This document shows, in pieces, positions 43,396 to 52,373 of a DNA stretch of 64,000 nucleotides. This DNA is from CAYULW01 sp964445815 (GTDB lineage: Bacteria > Bacteroidota > Bacteroidia > Flavobacteriales_E > Vicingaceae), in assembly GCA_964445815.1 (NCBI GenBank), contig CAYULW010000002.1, positions 1 to 64,000 on the forward strand. The letters run 5' to 3'. The notes beneath the pieces are model-generated. The model had not been told where the DNA came from and ran no database searches. It saw nothing but the letters and a program-made list of their open reading frames with translations. Numbering within the stretch: the stretch's first letter is position 1; every line of letters begins with the position of its first letter. A program made the translations under genes and the position numbers.

Positions 43396-44779
43396 ACACA
43401 AAATATTTTAATGCCAAATTGTTTTCCTGATCTTCAATGGTTTTGATCAGTTCCAGATTCGGATGCTTCATGACCTGATCGAAATTTAGACCGGACTCTC
43501 CGATGGAATACCAACTGTCCCAAATGATTAGATCTCCGGGAGAAGTTAGGTGTAATTTACTATCGTATAAAGGTTCACGAATTGTCGGGTCAAAAGGGTC
43601 TATGTCTAATAGTTCGGACAAATAGTTGTCATTGTAAAACAATTTAGAATCTTCGGTGAGTTGACTCTGAACAAACTGACTTGCCTTTTGAGTGAGCAAT
43701 TGTCGTTTAGAGAGATTGAGTTCTTCTTCCCAGTTGACGGATGCCGGATTTGTTGTAAATAAAAATCCGATCAAATACAACAATAAGCCATAGTGGATAA
43801 ATTTGAGGTATTTTCGATCTGTACTCCACTTTAGCAGATTGTCCCATCCATTAGCGGCTATCAGTGCCATAAGGGGCAAAATGGTTCCCATTACTCTGTG
43901 TAAACCCAAAGAGTTGAACAATCCGAACTTCCAGAAGATAACATGAGCCATAAAGAATGCAGAAAAGCAGAGTAGAATGATGGTATGCGTACTAACAAGT
44001 TTTTTTACTCTGAAAGAGATAACACTAAACACTATGCCCAGAAGGAATAAAATTAATCCAGGGACACCAAGTATATAGATCAGCTTTTCGAAAAAATGAA
44101 ACCAGGTGCCACTGCCATAGAGGGGGTTAATCTTAGCATAGGGAATCCTGGTGAAAACCCATAAGATACTGTCATAGTGAAACAAACCGATCAAACCCAT
44201 TAATAGATGTCCGGTAGATAAAAGCAATAGTGCCTTCCAATTTTTTCGGTAAAGAAAGATGCCGATGAACACAATCAGAAAAACCAGACCTTCTGAGCGG
44301 ATAAAAGGGAAAAATGAGATAATGATAGCGGTGATGAAGTAGTTCTTGTTCTGGTAAAAGTAAATTGTTGCAGTAATGGCCAGGGCCGCGAGAGGTTCTG
44401 TAAGACCGCTAAAGGTTACGGTATAAAAAAGCGGGAAACAGAAATAGAGTAGAGAAGCTAGTAGGGGTTGCTTGGCATCTGTTTTTTTTGAGATGTTGTA
44501 AAGCAAAACAGAAGTGAGAATGGCATTGAGGCCATTGAAGATTTTGACACCAATGATACCGAACTGAGCAAAGGGTGAAGCCAGAATGGTGTAGACCGGT
44601 TTGGCCCAATGGTCGAGAAAAAGATGAGGGTGAATCGGAGCATATTTAGCAAAAAGATAGTGGGTAATGCTATCGGCTTCCAAACCTACGCCATTGAATG
44701 AGAAGCAGATGAATAGCAAAATGCACATCTGTGCCATGAACAGAGTTGATGCGAGGTATTTCTTATACAATAATGACAA
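43376..44779 (-). CDS. GT-C type integral membrane glycosyltransferase-like protein
   Basis: 467 aa with 10-12 hydrophobic helices. The first periplasmic loop has GLEADSITHYLFAKY with an acidic residue in the position used by GT-C enzymes, and further RSEGLVFLIV and RVMGTILPLMAL segments occur in mannosyltransferase-like proteins. The C-terminal ~100 residues are soluble. It probably uses a polyprenyl-phosphate sugar; specificity unknown. It lies 6 bp after the LRR gene and converges with the transglutaminase gene. Confidence 0.68.
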   Translation of the reverse strand: MSLLYKKYLASTLFMAQMCILLFICFSFNGVGLEADSITHYLFAKYAPIHPHLFLDHWAKPVYTILASPFAQFGIIGVKIFNGLNAILTSVLLYNISKKTDAKQPLLASLLYFCFPLFYTVTFSGLTEPLAALAITATIYFYQNKNYFITAIIISFFPFIRSEGLVFLIVFIGIFLYRKNWKALLLLSTGHLLMGLIGLFHYDSILWVFTRIPYAKINPLYGSGTWFHFFEKLIYILGVPGLILFLLGIVFSVISFRVKKLVSTHTIILLCFSAFFMAHVIFWKFGLFNSLGLHRVMGTILPLMALIAANGWDNLLKWSTDRKYLKFIHYGLLLYLIGFLFTTNPASVNWEEELNLSKRQLLTQKASQFVQSQLTEDSKLFYNDNYLSELLDIDPFDPTIREPLYDSKLHLTSPGDLIIWDSWYSIGESGLNFDQVMKHPNLELIKTIEDQENNLALKYFVFKVKHP

Positions 44780-44785
44780 GTCCTG

Positions 44786-45592
44786 TTATTTTCTCCAGAT
44801 TACTTTGCTATTGTGCAAATCTATGCTCTTCATGCTTTCTAATTCTGAAAGTTGTTTGAGAAGGTCTAAATTAATCAGGCCATCAGAGATAAACAATGTG
44901 TTTAAACTCTTGGGAAAATCATCTGGTAATGTGTCAATGATAACATGGTTCAAAGACACTTTTTCTAATTGTTTAAACCTTGATAAATCTTCCCATTGAA
45001 GAGCGCTTGGTTTATTTCCTATAAAATGAACCTCTTTTAAGTGCTTAAAGGAGGAATCACCAAGATGAATATGCTGACAAAATTGGATATTCACATGCTC
45101 GATGGCTGTTTGCGCATACAACTGCTCTATGTTTGTGAGTTGATCTGAATAACTGATGCGCAGTATTTTGAGTTGAGGCAATGGCCCTTGTATGTATAAG
45201 GTATCATTTTGGAAACCCGAAATAGATAGTCTTTCCAGATTTTGCATTTGAGGCAAATGAGATAGATCTTTAATCGACGTACTGCTAATGTGCAAAGATT
45301 TGACCTTATTCCAATTGTTCTGAGAAAAGGTTTTAGGCAAGGCACTTAGATTCAGGTTTAGGTGTAATTCCGGTGTGGAGTTCAAGTGAACGAGTCGAGA
45401 TAAATCAGTAGTAGAGTCAATATCTATGGCTCCAAAGTAACAGTATTGATCTGCCTTTATGCAGTTTTTGATTTGTGTAGAATCAATGTTATTGAGATTG
45501 CCGACTACTTTATCAACCCATCCCGGTTGTGCTTTTATGGAGCAATAAGTCAGAACAATCAAACTTAGACTAATAAATGATTTGATCTTCAT
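44786..45592 (-). CDS. Secreted leucine-rich-repeat protein
   Basis: 268 aa from ATG 45592, where a signal peptide begins (SFISLSLIVLTYCSIKAQ). At least seven degenerate leucine-rich repeats follow, spaced about 22-24 residues (LSHLPQMQNLERLSIS, LPQLKILRISYSDQLTNIEQL, FKQLEKVSLNHVIIDTLP, LNTLFISDGLINLDLL). Probable periplasmic or surface binding protein; partner unknown. Operon with the GT-C gene downstream. Confidence 0.75.
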   Translation of the reverse strand: MKIKSFISLSLIVLTYCSIKAQPGWVDKVVGNLNNIDSTQIKNCIKADQYCYFGAIDIDSTTDLSRLVHLNSTPELHLNLNLSALPKTFSQNNWNKVKSLHISSTSIKDLSHLPQMQNLERLSISGFQNDTLYIQGPLPQLKILRISYSDQLTNIEQLYAQTAIEHVNIQFCQHIHLGDSSFKHLKEVHFIGNKPSALQWEDLSRFKQLEKVSLNHVIIDTLPDDFPKSLNTLFISDGLINLDLLKQLSELESMKSIDLHNSKVIWRK

Positions 45593-45685
45593 GAGGTAGT
45601 TTTGAGGCATTCACTTGTCCCATTACCATTATTGTGCCGTAAATTCTAGATTGATGATACTATTGATTTATCAGTACTTCGGTTT

Positions 45686-46189
45686 TTACTCATATTGATA
45701 AGGCTCCTTAGTATGAACCATTTTCCTGATATTTTCCAGAACTCTCTTCATGTAGATTCTCCAGAACACCTTTCCAAAAATCCAGCAAAATGGAAAAAGT
45801 AAGAGCTTATTGGAATGTAGATCATACGTATAGTTAATCTGTATTTTATTGTGTTCCAATTCTTTCGTTTCCCATTTTCCAACAAACTTGTAAAAACCCA
45901 ACATCCAGGACTGAAAATGATCCACTTGAATGATCCAGTAGTGATTTTCTACTCTTTCAATAACATGGTCAACAGAAGCGAACCCTCCTTTTTGGATTAA
46001 CGATTTTACGACATGTACTTTTTTGCTTGAGCCCGGTTTGCCCCAATCTTCATCTTCTGTGGTGTGGCTTACTTTAGGGATGAATCCAAATCCGGTATGA
46101 ATTTTAGAAAGATCACAAAGTATTGCCGTTTTAAATGCCCGTTCAAGAGAGCAGTCATAAATGGTGGAAACGGTGATACGGGTAATCAT
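45686..46189 (-). CDS. SRPBCC-like protein
   Basis: 167 aa. The pattern of an N-terminal strand with STIYDCSLERAFKTAILCD, a central IERVENHYWIIQVDHFQSW and the terminal helix FWRIYMKRVLENIRKMV matches the START/polyketide-cyclase (SRPBCC) helix-grip fold, which holds hydrophobic ligands. No catalytic residues can be named. Single gene. Confidence 0.7.
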   Translation of the reverse strand: MITRITVSTIYDCSLERAFKTAILCDLSKIHTGFGFIPKVSHTTEDEDWGKPGSSKKVHVVKSLIQKGGFASVDHVIERVENHYWIIQVDHFQSWMLGFYKFVGKWETKELEHNKIQINYTYDLHSNKLLLFPFCWIFGKVFWRIYMKRVLENIRKMVHTKEPYQYE

Positions 46190-46216
46190 TTATAGCCTTG
46201 TTGAGTATTCTTGTTT

Positions 46217-46873
46217 TTAATTTCCTCCCAATTGCTTAATCAGCTTAGCTGTTTCAATAAAATTTGCTGCTTCCGCCATCGATAAAACGGTTTGTCCATT
46301 ATCCATTATTGAGTTAATGTTCGCCCCATTGTCAACAAGTAGCTGCACTAACTTTGTTTGCCCATTGTGAGCAGCTGAATGAAGTGGAGTAACACCATGC
46401 ATTTGCTTGGCATTCACATCAGCTTCATATTGTATCAGGAGTTTTGCCATTCTCAGGTTTGAGGTAGCACAAGCTGAATGGAGTGGAGTAACTTTGAATT
46501 GGTTATTTGCCGCAGCATTCGGATCGGAGCCTTTTTCAAGCAGTTCTTGGGCTAAGTTTAGATGACCGAAAAATGCAGCAAGCCCTAATATGTTAAAACC
46601 GTCAGACGAATAAGCATTTAATAGGTCCGGGTTTTCATTTAAATGTTGTTTCACTTTTTCAACTTCTCCTAAAGTAGTTGCTTCAAAAATATCAAGTACA
46701 GCTTTGTGTTCTCTTAGAATCTGAATTGCTTCAGCATTTCTACAATAAGCGGCAAATTGCAATATTGAAATTCCTTGTTCTGTCTTACTGTTAGCAAGTG
46801 AAGAGTCTTGGTTCAGTTTATTTGCTAAGCGATTATTCTCTCCTGTTTTAATAAGTTCAATCAGCTCTTTCAT
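46217..46873 (-). CDS. Ankyrin-repeat protein
   Basis: 218 aa, no signal peptide. Five to six ankyrin repeats of about 33 residues are seen: QGISILQFAAYCRNAEAIQI, DGFNILGLAAFFGHLNLAQE, KVTPLHSACATSNLRMAKLL, GVTPLHSAAHNGQTKLVQLL and GQTVLSMAEAANFIETAKLI. Cytosolic protein-protein interaction scaffold; target unknown. Confidence 0.9.
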   Translation of the reverse strand: MKELIELIKTGENNRLANKLNQDSSLANSKTEQGISILQFAAYCRNAEAIQILREHKAVLDIFEATTLGEVEKVKQHLNENPDLLNAYSSDGFNILGLAAFFGHLNLAQELLEKGSDPNAAANNQFKVTPLHSACATSNLRMAKLLIQYEADVNAKQMHGVTPLHSAAHNGQTKLVQLLVDNGANINSIMDNGQTVLSMAEAANFIETAKLIKQLGGN

Positions 46874-46955
46874 TCACTTGTATTTTGTTTTGTGGGGCCT
46901 AAGATAGGCTCAACTAGCTTTTAAGCAGCTTAGATCTCGTTGCACACTTTTTAAG

Positions 46956-47078
46956 TTACTCAAGATTCTCCCAAGTGGATATTCTGTTCTTTTCAATTTG
47001 TAAAACACCATAGAATATTGCTGCACCGGCAAGTCCAAACAATGAAACGCCTGTCCACTTTGTATTACATACTTGTTT
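46956..47078 (-). pseudogene. C-terminal remnant of a membrane-protein gene
   Basis: About 40 codons without a start, ending at TAA 46956. The translation contains a clear hydrophobic helix (VSLFGLAGAAIFYGVL) and a charged tail (QIEKNRISTWENLE). It begins right behind the stop of the 47082 gene and is the only coding-like feature in the 208-bp gap. Probably left from a deletion. Confidence 0.4.
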
Positions 47079-47081
47079 TCA

Positions 47082-48206
47082 TTATTTGCAAAACCTTTTT
47101 TTGATGTCTTTTATCAAATACTTTCGATACTTGTCTTTAGCTAATGGTGGTTCACTGACCTCACGACTTCCATTGAACCTCGTCTCACCAAATTTAAGAT
47201 CATTAACATAGATAACCGTATCAAAAGGACACAAATGCCAATCTAATGAATCTCCTAAAATAAAGGTTTTATTTCTTACAGGGCCACTCCACGTGCTGCT
47301 TGCGGGTATATCCTTAAAGTCAATCGGATTCTCGTTATACCAATATAAATGGTTGGTATTGTATGTATCGATAAATCCTTTATCGGTTTTAAGTATGAAG
47401 TGTTTTCTCGAAATAAAAAGGGAATCTAAAAAAGCAGCTAATGCTTGCCAGCACTTTGGAAAGTAATTTTGACTCCCAACGTATTGATAAGAATCCTCTT
47501 TGGTATGAATTTTTAGTACAACAGAACGCCCATCATGAGGAACCAATGTGCTGAAATGATTAAATAGAAATTGGCTTTGCTTAAAGATGGATTTCAAATG
47601 ATCAAAGTCCGGTTTAGAAAGTCTGCCTTTAATCTTCAGATCAGTATTTAAGCTGTACGAACCATTAGTGTAGATGGTCAATTCCTCAAAAGAGATGGAG
47701 TCCAATGAAAGCCAATTCAGGTTGTTGCTTTTTTCTATTGGGAAATACCACACTGTATCACCTTCCAGTTGATAAGGAGAGCTTGGGTGCAGTCCATGGG
47801 CCAGGGAAAAGTCTATGCCTATACTGTCTTGATTGAAGTTAATGCGAACAGTATCAGCATTGAATAAACAACTTGTCCATTTGCCGGAATTACTCTGATC
47901 ATCAATTGCCCGATAAGAAATCTGCCTTTGCTTAAAACCATTGTTTGTTGTTGTATAAAATGGTCGGGTCAAATCCTTGCAAATGGATTTCGAAAAATTG
48001 GCTTCCGATTTGCAAAAAATGGTATCTGATGGCTGATAGATAAACCCTTTTTCAAGAATCAATGCGTTTGATGATTCTATGCTAATGCTTTGAAATCGGT
48101 TCGATACCCATGTTCCCTTATAGTCTGAAAGTTCTTGAGCCCTTAAGCCCCATATTGAACACAAACCAATTGATAACGATACAAATTTTGATATTTTACC
48201 CATCAT
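47082..48206 (-). CDS. Secreted hypothetical protein
   Basis: About 374 aa from ATG 48206. Signal peptide (ISKFVSLSIGLCSIWGLRAQ), then a beta-rich body with several YxxW/S-type strands (YKGTWVSNRFQSISIES) and paired cysteines. It resembles lipocalin-like or other uncharacterised secreted proteins of Bacteroidota but I cannot name a family. The stop is followed by the membrane-protein remnant. Confidence 0.65.
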   Translation of the reverse strand: MMGKISKFVSLSIGLCSIWGLRAQELSDYKGTWVSNRFQSISIESSNALILEKGFIYQPSDTIFCKSEANFSKSICKDLTRPFYTTTNNGFKQRQISYRAIDDQSNSGKWTSCLFNADTVRINFNQDSIGIDFSLAHGLHPSSPYQLEGDTVWYFPIEKSNNLNWLSLDSISFEELTIYTNGSYSLNTDLKIKGRLSKPDFDHLKSIFKQSQFLFNHFSTLVPHDGRSVVLKIHTKEDSYQYVGSQNYFPKCWQALAAFLDSLFISRKHFILKTDKGFIDTYNTNHLYWYNENPIDFKDIPASSTWSGPVRNKTFILGDSLDWHLCPFDTVIYVNDLKFGETRFNGSREVSEPPLAKDKYRKYLIKDIKKRFCK

Positions 48207-48308
48207 AAACACTTAAAAATAAGGATGTATAATTATGATGTAAAGTGATTGCCGGAGCTTGAATGCTTGCGGCTTTACTAAAGTTACCTTCAATTTTAAA
48301 TTTGCCAA

Positions 48309-49109
48309 TCAATTTTTCAAACTGCTAAATTCTTTTTTCAATAAGAAAACACCAATAATTGAAATGAGTATTGCTCCAATAGTAATTAAAATCATGCTTA
48401 TCAGTCCACCATACATTTCTGAAAGTGATTTATTCATCATTGTTTCTGCATCCATAAAAAACATTCCTAAGAAAGCAAACAAATTATTCGCAAGATGAAT
48501 TAAGATGGACAGTGATAATTTTCTTGTTCTGTAATATACCCATCCTGAAAAGCTTCCAACAATTATGGCGCTAATAAACTGCCATGGATTCAAATGAACA
48601 ATCCCAAAAAGAATACTTGATAGAAGAATTGATTTAAGCGGTGAATATCTTTGCAAAAGGCCTTCTAAAATAATCCCCCTAAAAATCAATTCTTCCATTA
48701 CTGGTGCTACGATAACTATTGTCATAAAAGAAAAAACGCCATTTTGATTTGCAAATTCAAGAAATATTTTTTGCATGAATTCGGGCATTGGAAGCGAATT
48801 AACTATTGGTGAAGTGATTCCTGTCTGAATTCCAATTATGGTGATCGAAACTAATCCCATTATCTTCATTGAACTCAGGCTAAAATTGTATTTATGTATT
48901 CCTGTTCGTTTATTTCTTATCAAATGACCGATACCAAAAGGAACTCCCATTGCTAATGAATAATAGATCAAAAAGGCAATCTCTTTTCCTAGTGTGTTGC
49001 TTAAGACAAGATTGACAGGACTAAATATCAGCATCGATAGTATTACAATTCCAACGATTCCCCAACTTTGTGCACTACTTGGGTAATAAATACTCATGTT
49101 TTTAGTCAT
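48309..49109 (-). CDS. CPBP-family intramembrane metalloprotease (CAAX-like)
   Basis: 266 aa, about eight membrane helices. The Abi/CPBP core is evident: APVMEELIFRGIILEGLL (EExxxR motif), ILFGIVHLNPWQFISAI and IHLANNLFAF with the later His/Asn of the zinc-site helices. Bacterial homologues are implicated in peptide maturation or immunity proteins; substrate unknown. Possible alternative start four codons later (MSIYYPSS). Confidence 0.88.
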   Translation of the reverse strand: MTKNMSIYYPSSAQSWGIVGIVILSMLIFSPVNLVLSNTLGKEIAFLIYYSLAMGVPFGIGHLIRNKRTGIHKYNFSLSSMKIMGLVSITIIGIQTGITSPIVNSLPMPEFMQKIFLEFANQNGVFSFMTIVIVAPVMEELIFRGIILEGLLQRYSPLKSILLSSILFGIVHLNPWQFISAIIVGSFSGWVYYRTRKLSLSILIHLANNLFAFLGMFFMDAETMMNKSLSEMYGGLISMILITIGAILISIIGVFLLKKEFSSLKN

Positions 49110-49265
49110 GATGATTTTGTTTCTGTTTTTTATTATAGCACAATGTTTTGCTTATGAAATGCCTTCTGTAGTTCCACTTTGGTAGACAAGTTAGCCAAAA
49201 AAGTTAGCTTCCTGCGGTAGCTTACAGAGGCAAACCTTTTATAGTTTTCCTAAACTTGTGCTGCA

Positions 49266-49871
49266 TTAATTTTTACAATCGGTGATATGCGCTGTATATT
49301 CATCAAAAAATTGATCTCTGATTTTATAGTACTCGTTTATTGTCTTAATGTGTCGTGCCTTTGGGATTAGATTGTTAAAGTAGAAATGTACCGTTGTGTT
49401 GTTACCTGGAAACATGACATAGGTAGCCAGAGTACTGCCTTTTTCTAACGTATTTCTGTTAAACCCAAAAATTTTGTATCCGTTAACTGTAAACTCATGT
49501 AATTTGTCACTGTCCATAAACTGAGAGACGGACAGGAGGTAGTCAAGGCTTTGGATTAATGTAGTTGAATCTTCTTGGTATCGTTTTGGGTCACTCTGTT
49601 CAATTTTTAGATTAATGAATTGAGCGCCAAATTCATTATCGTACAGTATACGATAACCGTCAACCCTTGAAACTCTTTTTTCTCCTTCTTTGGTTTTAAG
49701 GTCACGAAATTTTGGTGCACTATTTGGTAGTTTATCTACAGCCGTGACTTTTAGTCCTTGAAAGCTGTCATAGTCTATCAGACATTTACTTATTTTTCCA
49801 CCGCCCTTAAAACCAAGTAGAACAATAGATGAGAAGAGTAGAGTCAAAATCGAAATTTTCATTTTTTGCAT
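49266..49871 (-). CDS. Exported hypothetical protein (cassette gene)
   Basis: 201 aa from ATG 49871 or 198 aa from 49862; the longer open frame upstream is translated attC-like DNA. Signal peptide (ISILTLLFSSIVLLGF), followed by a soluble domain with FRDLKTKEGEKRVSRVDGYR and TVHFYFNNLIPKARHIKTI. No family recognised. Its 5' boundary is GTTGTACC from site S5; a matching 3' site is not clear, so it is the last gene of cluster 2 or its downstream site was lost. Confidence 0.6.
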   Translation of the reverse strand: MQKMKISILTLLFSSIVLLGFKGGGKISKCLIDYDSFQGLKVTAVDKLPNSAPKFRDLKTKEGEKRVSRVDGYRILYDNEFGAQFINLKIEQSDPKRYQEDSTTLIQSLDYLLSVSQFMDSDKLHEFTVNGYKIFGFNRNTLEKGSTLATYVMFPGNNTTVHFYFNNLIPKARHIKTINEYYKIRDQFFDEYTAHITDCKN

Positions 49872-50076
49872 ATTAGGTACAACGTTCTGTGTATGGGCAG
49901 TAGGGACAGATTCGAAGTGCTTCACTTTCGGTTTGCCACTAAGCCTAAACAAACGTTTTTACTTTTAATTTATATTTCAATAAACGTCAGAACTTTGTTT
50001 TGGCGTTACCTGCTCAAAGAACAGGATTTTCAATTTTCACCAAACGCCCTATTGGCTATACACCTTGTTGTAGCAC
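49871..50076 (-). repeat. attC-like site S5
   Basis: 206 bp. Minus strand: GTGCTACAAC-AA, arm GTGTATAGCCAATAGGG (50063-50047), a spacer with AACGCCAAAACAAAG and CAAACCGAAAGTGAAG, return arm (49905-49889) pairing at 13 of 17, then GTTGTACC. Closely related to site S7 8 kb away. Its first 21 bases encode the last residues and stop of the 50056 gene. Confidence 0.68.
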
Positions 50077-50793
50077 GTTTTCTTTTATTTTTTCTTTTAG
50101 ATTAGTTTTCTCTGTGCTAAGCGATTGCTCAGAAACACCCATTTTACTAATCGAAACTCGGAAGAGTCTTCCATTATTAACTACAAAAAAGATTTGTCCA
50201 TTAATTATTTCAATTCCCTTATGAGTTTTTGAATAGTCGTATTGAATGGCTCTATTCTTAATGGTGACCTTCTTATTGCTGAACTGATAGCCACTTGAAA
50301 ACTGATTACCTTCTAATGTCTCGACTACTGACTTGGAGTATTTTTCTAAATTTTCAATCTCTTTTTTGTCTTCTTCTTTGAATGTTACTATTAAATCATT
50401 CGTTGAGTCAGCTATAAGGAGCATTGGTTCTTCCGAATTATTGTCATAAACTACATCTGAAGGGAGATTAATCTTGAAGTCAAAAAAATCAATTACTGTA
50501 TCAGCTTTTGTAGTGTCCGCCTTTTTTAACAGATATTCAATAACTCCTTTATATTCAGATAACGCTTCATCAGGGTTAATTGGGGTACTATCTTGCTTTA
50601 TTATGATTTCTTGAGATTGTGATTCATTTACCTTAGAAAGTGAAATTACTCCAAGAATTAGCCCTGTAGCAAGCAACCCAAGCCCTGACCACAACAATCC
50701 TTGTTTTTTTTTCTTAGAGTAGGTGACTAAAAGGCCAATTCCTGCAACTGCAATAATTATATAGTTTAATAAATCTCCAATGTTCTGAAACAT
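50056..50793 (-). CDS. Membrane-anchored hypothetical protein (cassette gene)
   Basis: 245 aa. Two N-terminal hydrophobic helices (about 10-25 and 33-52), then a soluble domain with FFDFKINLPSDVVYDNN and KVTIKNRAIQYDYSKTHKG. No recognised family. The last seven codons (VLQQGV and TAG stop) are read from the attC-like site S5, a situation known in integron cassettes. Ends of the cassette are 10/10 complementary. Confidence 0.65.
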   Translation of the reverse strand: MFQNIGDLLNYIIIAVAGIGLLVTYSKKKKQGLLWSGLGLLATGLILGVISLSKVNESQSQEIIIKQDSTPINPDEALSEYKGVIEYLLKKADTTKADTVIDFFDFKINLPSDVVYDNNSEEPMLLIADSTNDLIVTFKEEDKKEIENLEKYSKSVVETLEGNQFSSGYQFSNKKVTIKNRAIQYDYSKTHKGIEIINGQIFFVVNNGRLFRVSISKMGVSEQSLSTEKTNLKEKIKENVLQQGV

Positions 50794-50811
50794 ATTCTGC
50801 TTGTCTTTAAT

Positions 50812-50849
50812 GTGCTACAACATCAAAATAAACGGAATTCCGTTTATTT
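50812..50849 (-). repeat. Leader palindrome P2 of cassette cluster 2
   Basis: 24-bp perfect palindrome (core ATAAACGGAATTCCGTTTAT) at 50826-50849, followed on the minus strand by TGATGTTGTAGCAC. As at P1, a TGTAGTTTTAC motif lies just outside it (about 50856-50866). The adjoining 50850-51079 holds no gene. Confidence 0.65.
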
Positions 50850-51079
50850 CTACAGTCGTAAAACTACAGAATATCACTAAGCTTCATTTTGGGAATTCCT
50901 CTTCGACTGCGGGAATGTGAATGAACTTTAGAAAGTCGGTAATAAGGGTAATGAGCTCTTGTTTGGATGCCAATGTCATAAAATCTAAGATAAATTTACG
51001 ACTTTGGAGACCTTTTATAGGACATTAACTTTCAAAAGATAAGGTTTTTAGAGGCTCTTAATGTTCCGGATTACTTTGT

Positions 51080-51379
51080 TTAATTGTTGACCATATAAAC
51101 TTCGATAGAACTAAAGGCCTTTTGTCTTGCTTCTAAAAGTTTTTCATAGGTTTTGCTTTTGTATACTGCATCAAAGGCTTGTTCATCTTGAAATGAAAGT
51201 ACGGATACGAAGTCCGGTTGACTATGACCAAGATAGGTGCTTTTAATGGGATATTGAGCTAAAGTTTTTACACCTGTTTTTTCATAACATTGAGTAAGTC
51301 CTTCAATATAAGTGTTGAAACTTTCCATCTCATTTTTATTAATGGTAGCGACTACAATCAGTTGAATTTCATTTGACAT
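51080..51379 (-). CDS. DUF1330-like protein
   Basis: 99 aa, one ferredoxin-like alpha/beta barrel domain. IVVATINKNEMESFNTYIEG, a middle GVKTLAQYPIK and QPDFVSVLSFQDEQAFDAVY followed by YEKLLEARQKAF match the DUF1330 pattern (dimeric, unknown substrate). It lies 49 bp after the AraC-type regulator gene on the same strand and may be regulated by it. Confidence 0.75.
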   Translation of the reverse strand: MSNEIQLIVVATINKNEMESFNTYIEGLTQCYEKTGVKTLAQYPIKSTYLGHSQPDFVSVLSFQDEQAFDAVYKSKTYEKLLEARQKAFSSIEVYMVNN

Positions 51380-51428
51380 GGCTTTGAATTTTTAGTTTCA
51401 AAACTAGTCTTCACCTTTAGTTTATCAT

Positions 51429-52322
51429 CTATTCAATGTTGCGCATTTTATACTCACTGGGTGAAATTCCGAATTTATGCCTAAAAGCATTGGAAAGTGA
51501 ATTGGCTTCTTTAAAACCTACTAATTCGGCAATAACTCTGATCGGAAAGTCGGTGTTTTCGAGATGTTCTTTTGTTTTTTCTAATCGCACGGCTTTTAGC
51601 ATTTCATAAGGTGAAAGGCCATAAAGGGTTTTAAAGTGTCTGATCATATGATACTGAGATAAGCAAGCTTCTTTCGATAGCTCCTCGATGCTCAATGCCG
51701 TATTGTATTCTGATAAGATCATGTCTTTTGCTATACAAAGTCTTCTTTGCAATTCTTTTTTTGTGCTCTGTTTTACACATTTCAAAGATTGCCTGCTCTG
51801 TTCCGTCCTTTGATTTAAGGTATTGAGATAGTACAAAATATGAGCGAATGTACTTTGGTGATCGTCGTCTTCTTTTTTATTTAATGAACGGGTGACCGAA
51901 TGAAAGACGGCGTCTTTGTAATGAAATTCATTGTAAAATTGGGGAAGCTCAGCTCTCTGTAGCTTTGGGTCGTCTAGAGTTTGTTCAAGTGTTTGAAAAG
52001 CCTCTACAGCAAATTGATAGTTGAAATGAAGATTAAAGGTTTGGACTTCAGTAACTCCGTCTAAGTGGTATTCAAGTTCTTGAAAAGGATTGATAATGAT
52101 AAAGGTAGAATCGCAAAGTTTAAAGTAGCGGCCATCGATCTTGCAATGCGCAATTCCATTTTTATGGCTGAGTATGGTTAAGCTGGTTTCCGGTACCTTT
52201 TTGTGAAACTGGCGTTGAATTGTTTTGACACATAAATTGTCCCAAAGCAATTCATGTTCGGTCAATTGCTTGTTGACCAATTTGTTCAGTACATTCTGTG
52301 TTGCAAATTCAGTATAAATCAA
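51429..52322 (-). CDS. AraC-family transcriptional regulator
   Basis: 297 aa. A cupin-like N-terminal sensing region (PETSLTILSHKNGIAHCKID) and a C-terminal double helix-turn-helix (about 200-297): LSIEELSKEACLSQYHMIRH, FKTLYGLSPYEMLKAVRLEK and FPIRVIAELVGFKEANSLSN, ending in FRHKFGISPSEYK. Likely activator of neighbouring genes, perhaps the DUF1330 gene. Effector unknown. Confidence 0.92.
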   Translation of the reverse strand: MIYTEFATQNVLNKLVNKQLTEHELLWDNLCVKTIQRQFHKKVPETSLTILSHKNGIAHCKIDGRYFKLCDSTFIIINPFQELEYHLDGVTEVQTFNLHFNYQFAVEAFQTLEQTLDDPKLQRAELPQFYNEFHYKDAVFHSVTRSLNKKEDDDHQSTFAHILYYLNTLNQRTEQSRQSLKCVKQSTKKELQRRLCIAKDMILSEYNTALSIEELSKEACLSQYHMIRHFKTLYGLSPYEMLKAVRLEKTKEHLENTDFPIRVIAELVGFKEANSLSNAFRHKFGISPSEYKMRNIE

Positions 52323-52373
52323 TTTAGTTTAGAATTTGGTTGTCATAAATATGATGAATAAATAGGATGCAAT

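Larger units (their letters stand above)
49871..50849 (-). mobile_element. Cassette cluster 2 (attC-like sites)
   Basis: Minus strand order: leader palindrome (50826-50849), 245-aa membrane-anchored gene, site S5 (49871-50076), then the exported hypothetical gene. The first cassette has perfect 10-base complementary ends (50812-50821 and 50067-50076). It follows a DUF1330 gene on the same strand; no recombinase is present. Confidence 0.6.

Noticed and set aside
13400..49179. Shared 12-mer AGTGGAACTACA (13400-13411) and its complement at 49168-49179
   Set aside because: Surrounding sequences do not align further; possibly chance or a very decayed repeat.
49866..50105. Plus-strand open frames inside site S5
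   Set aside because: Products of the palindromic site; not conserved-looking and without starts in good context.
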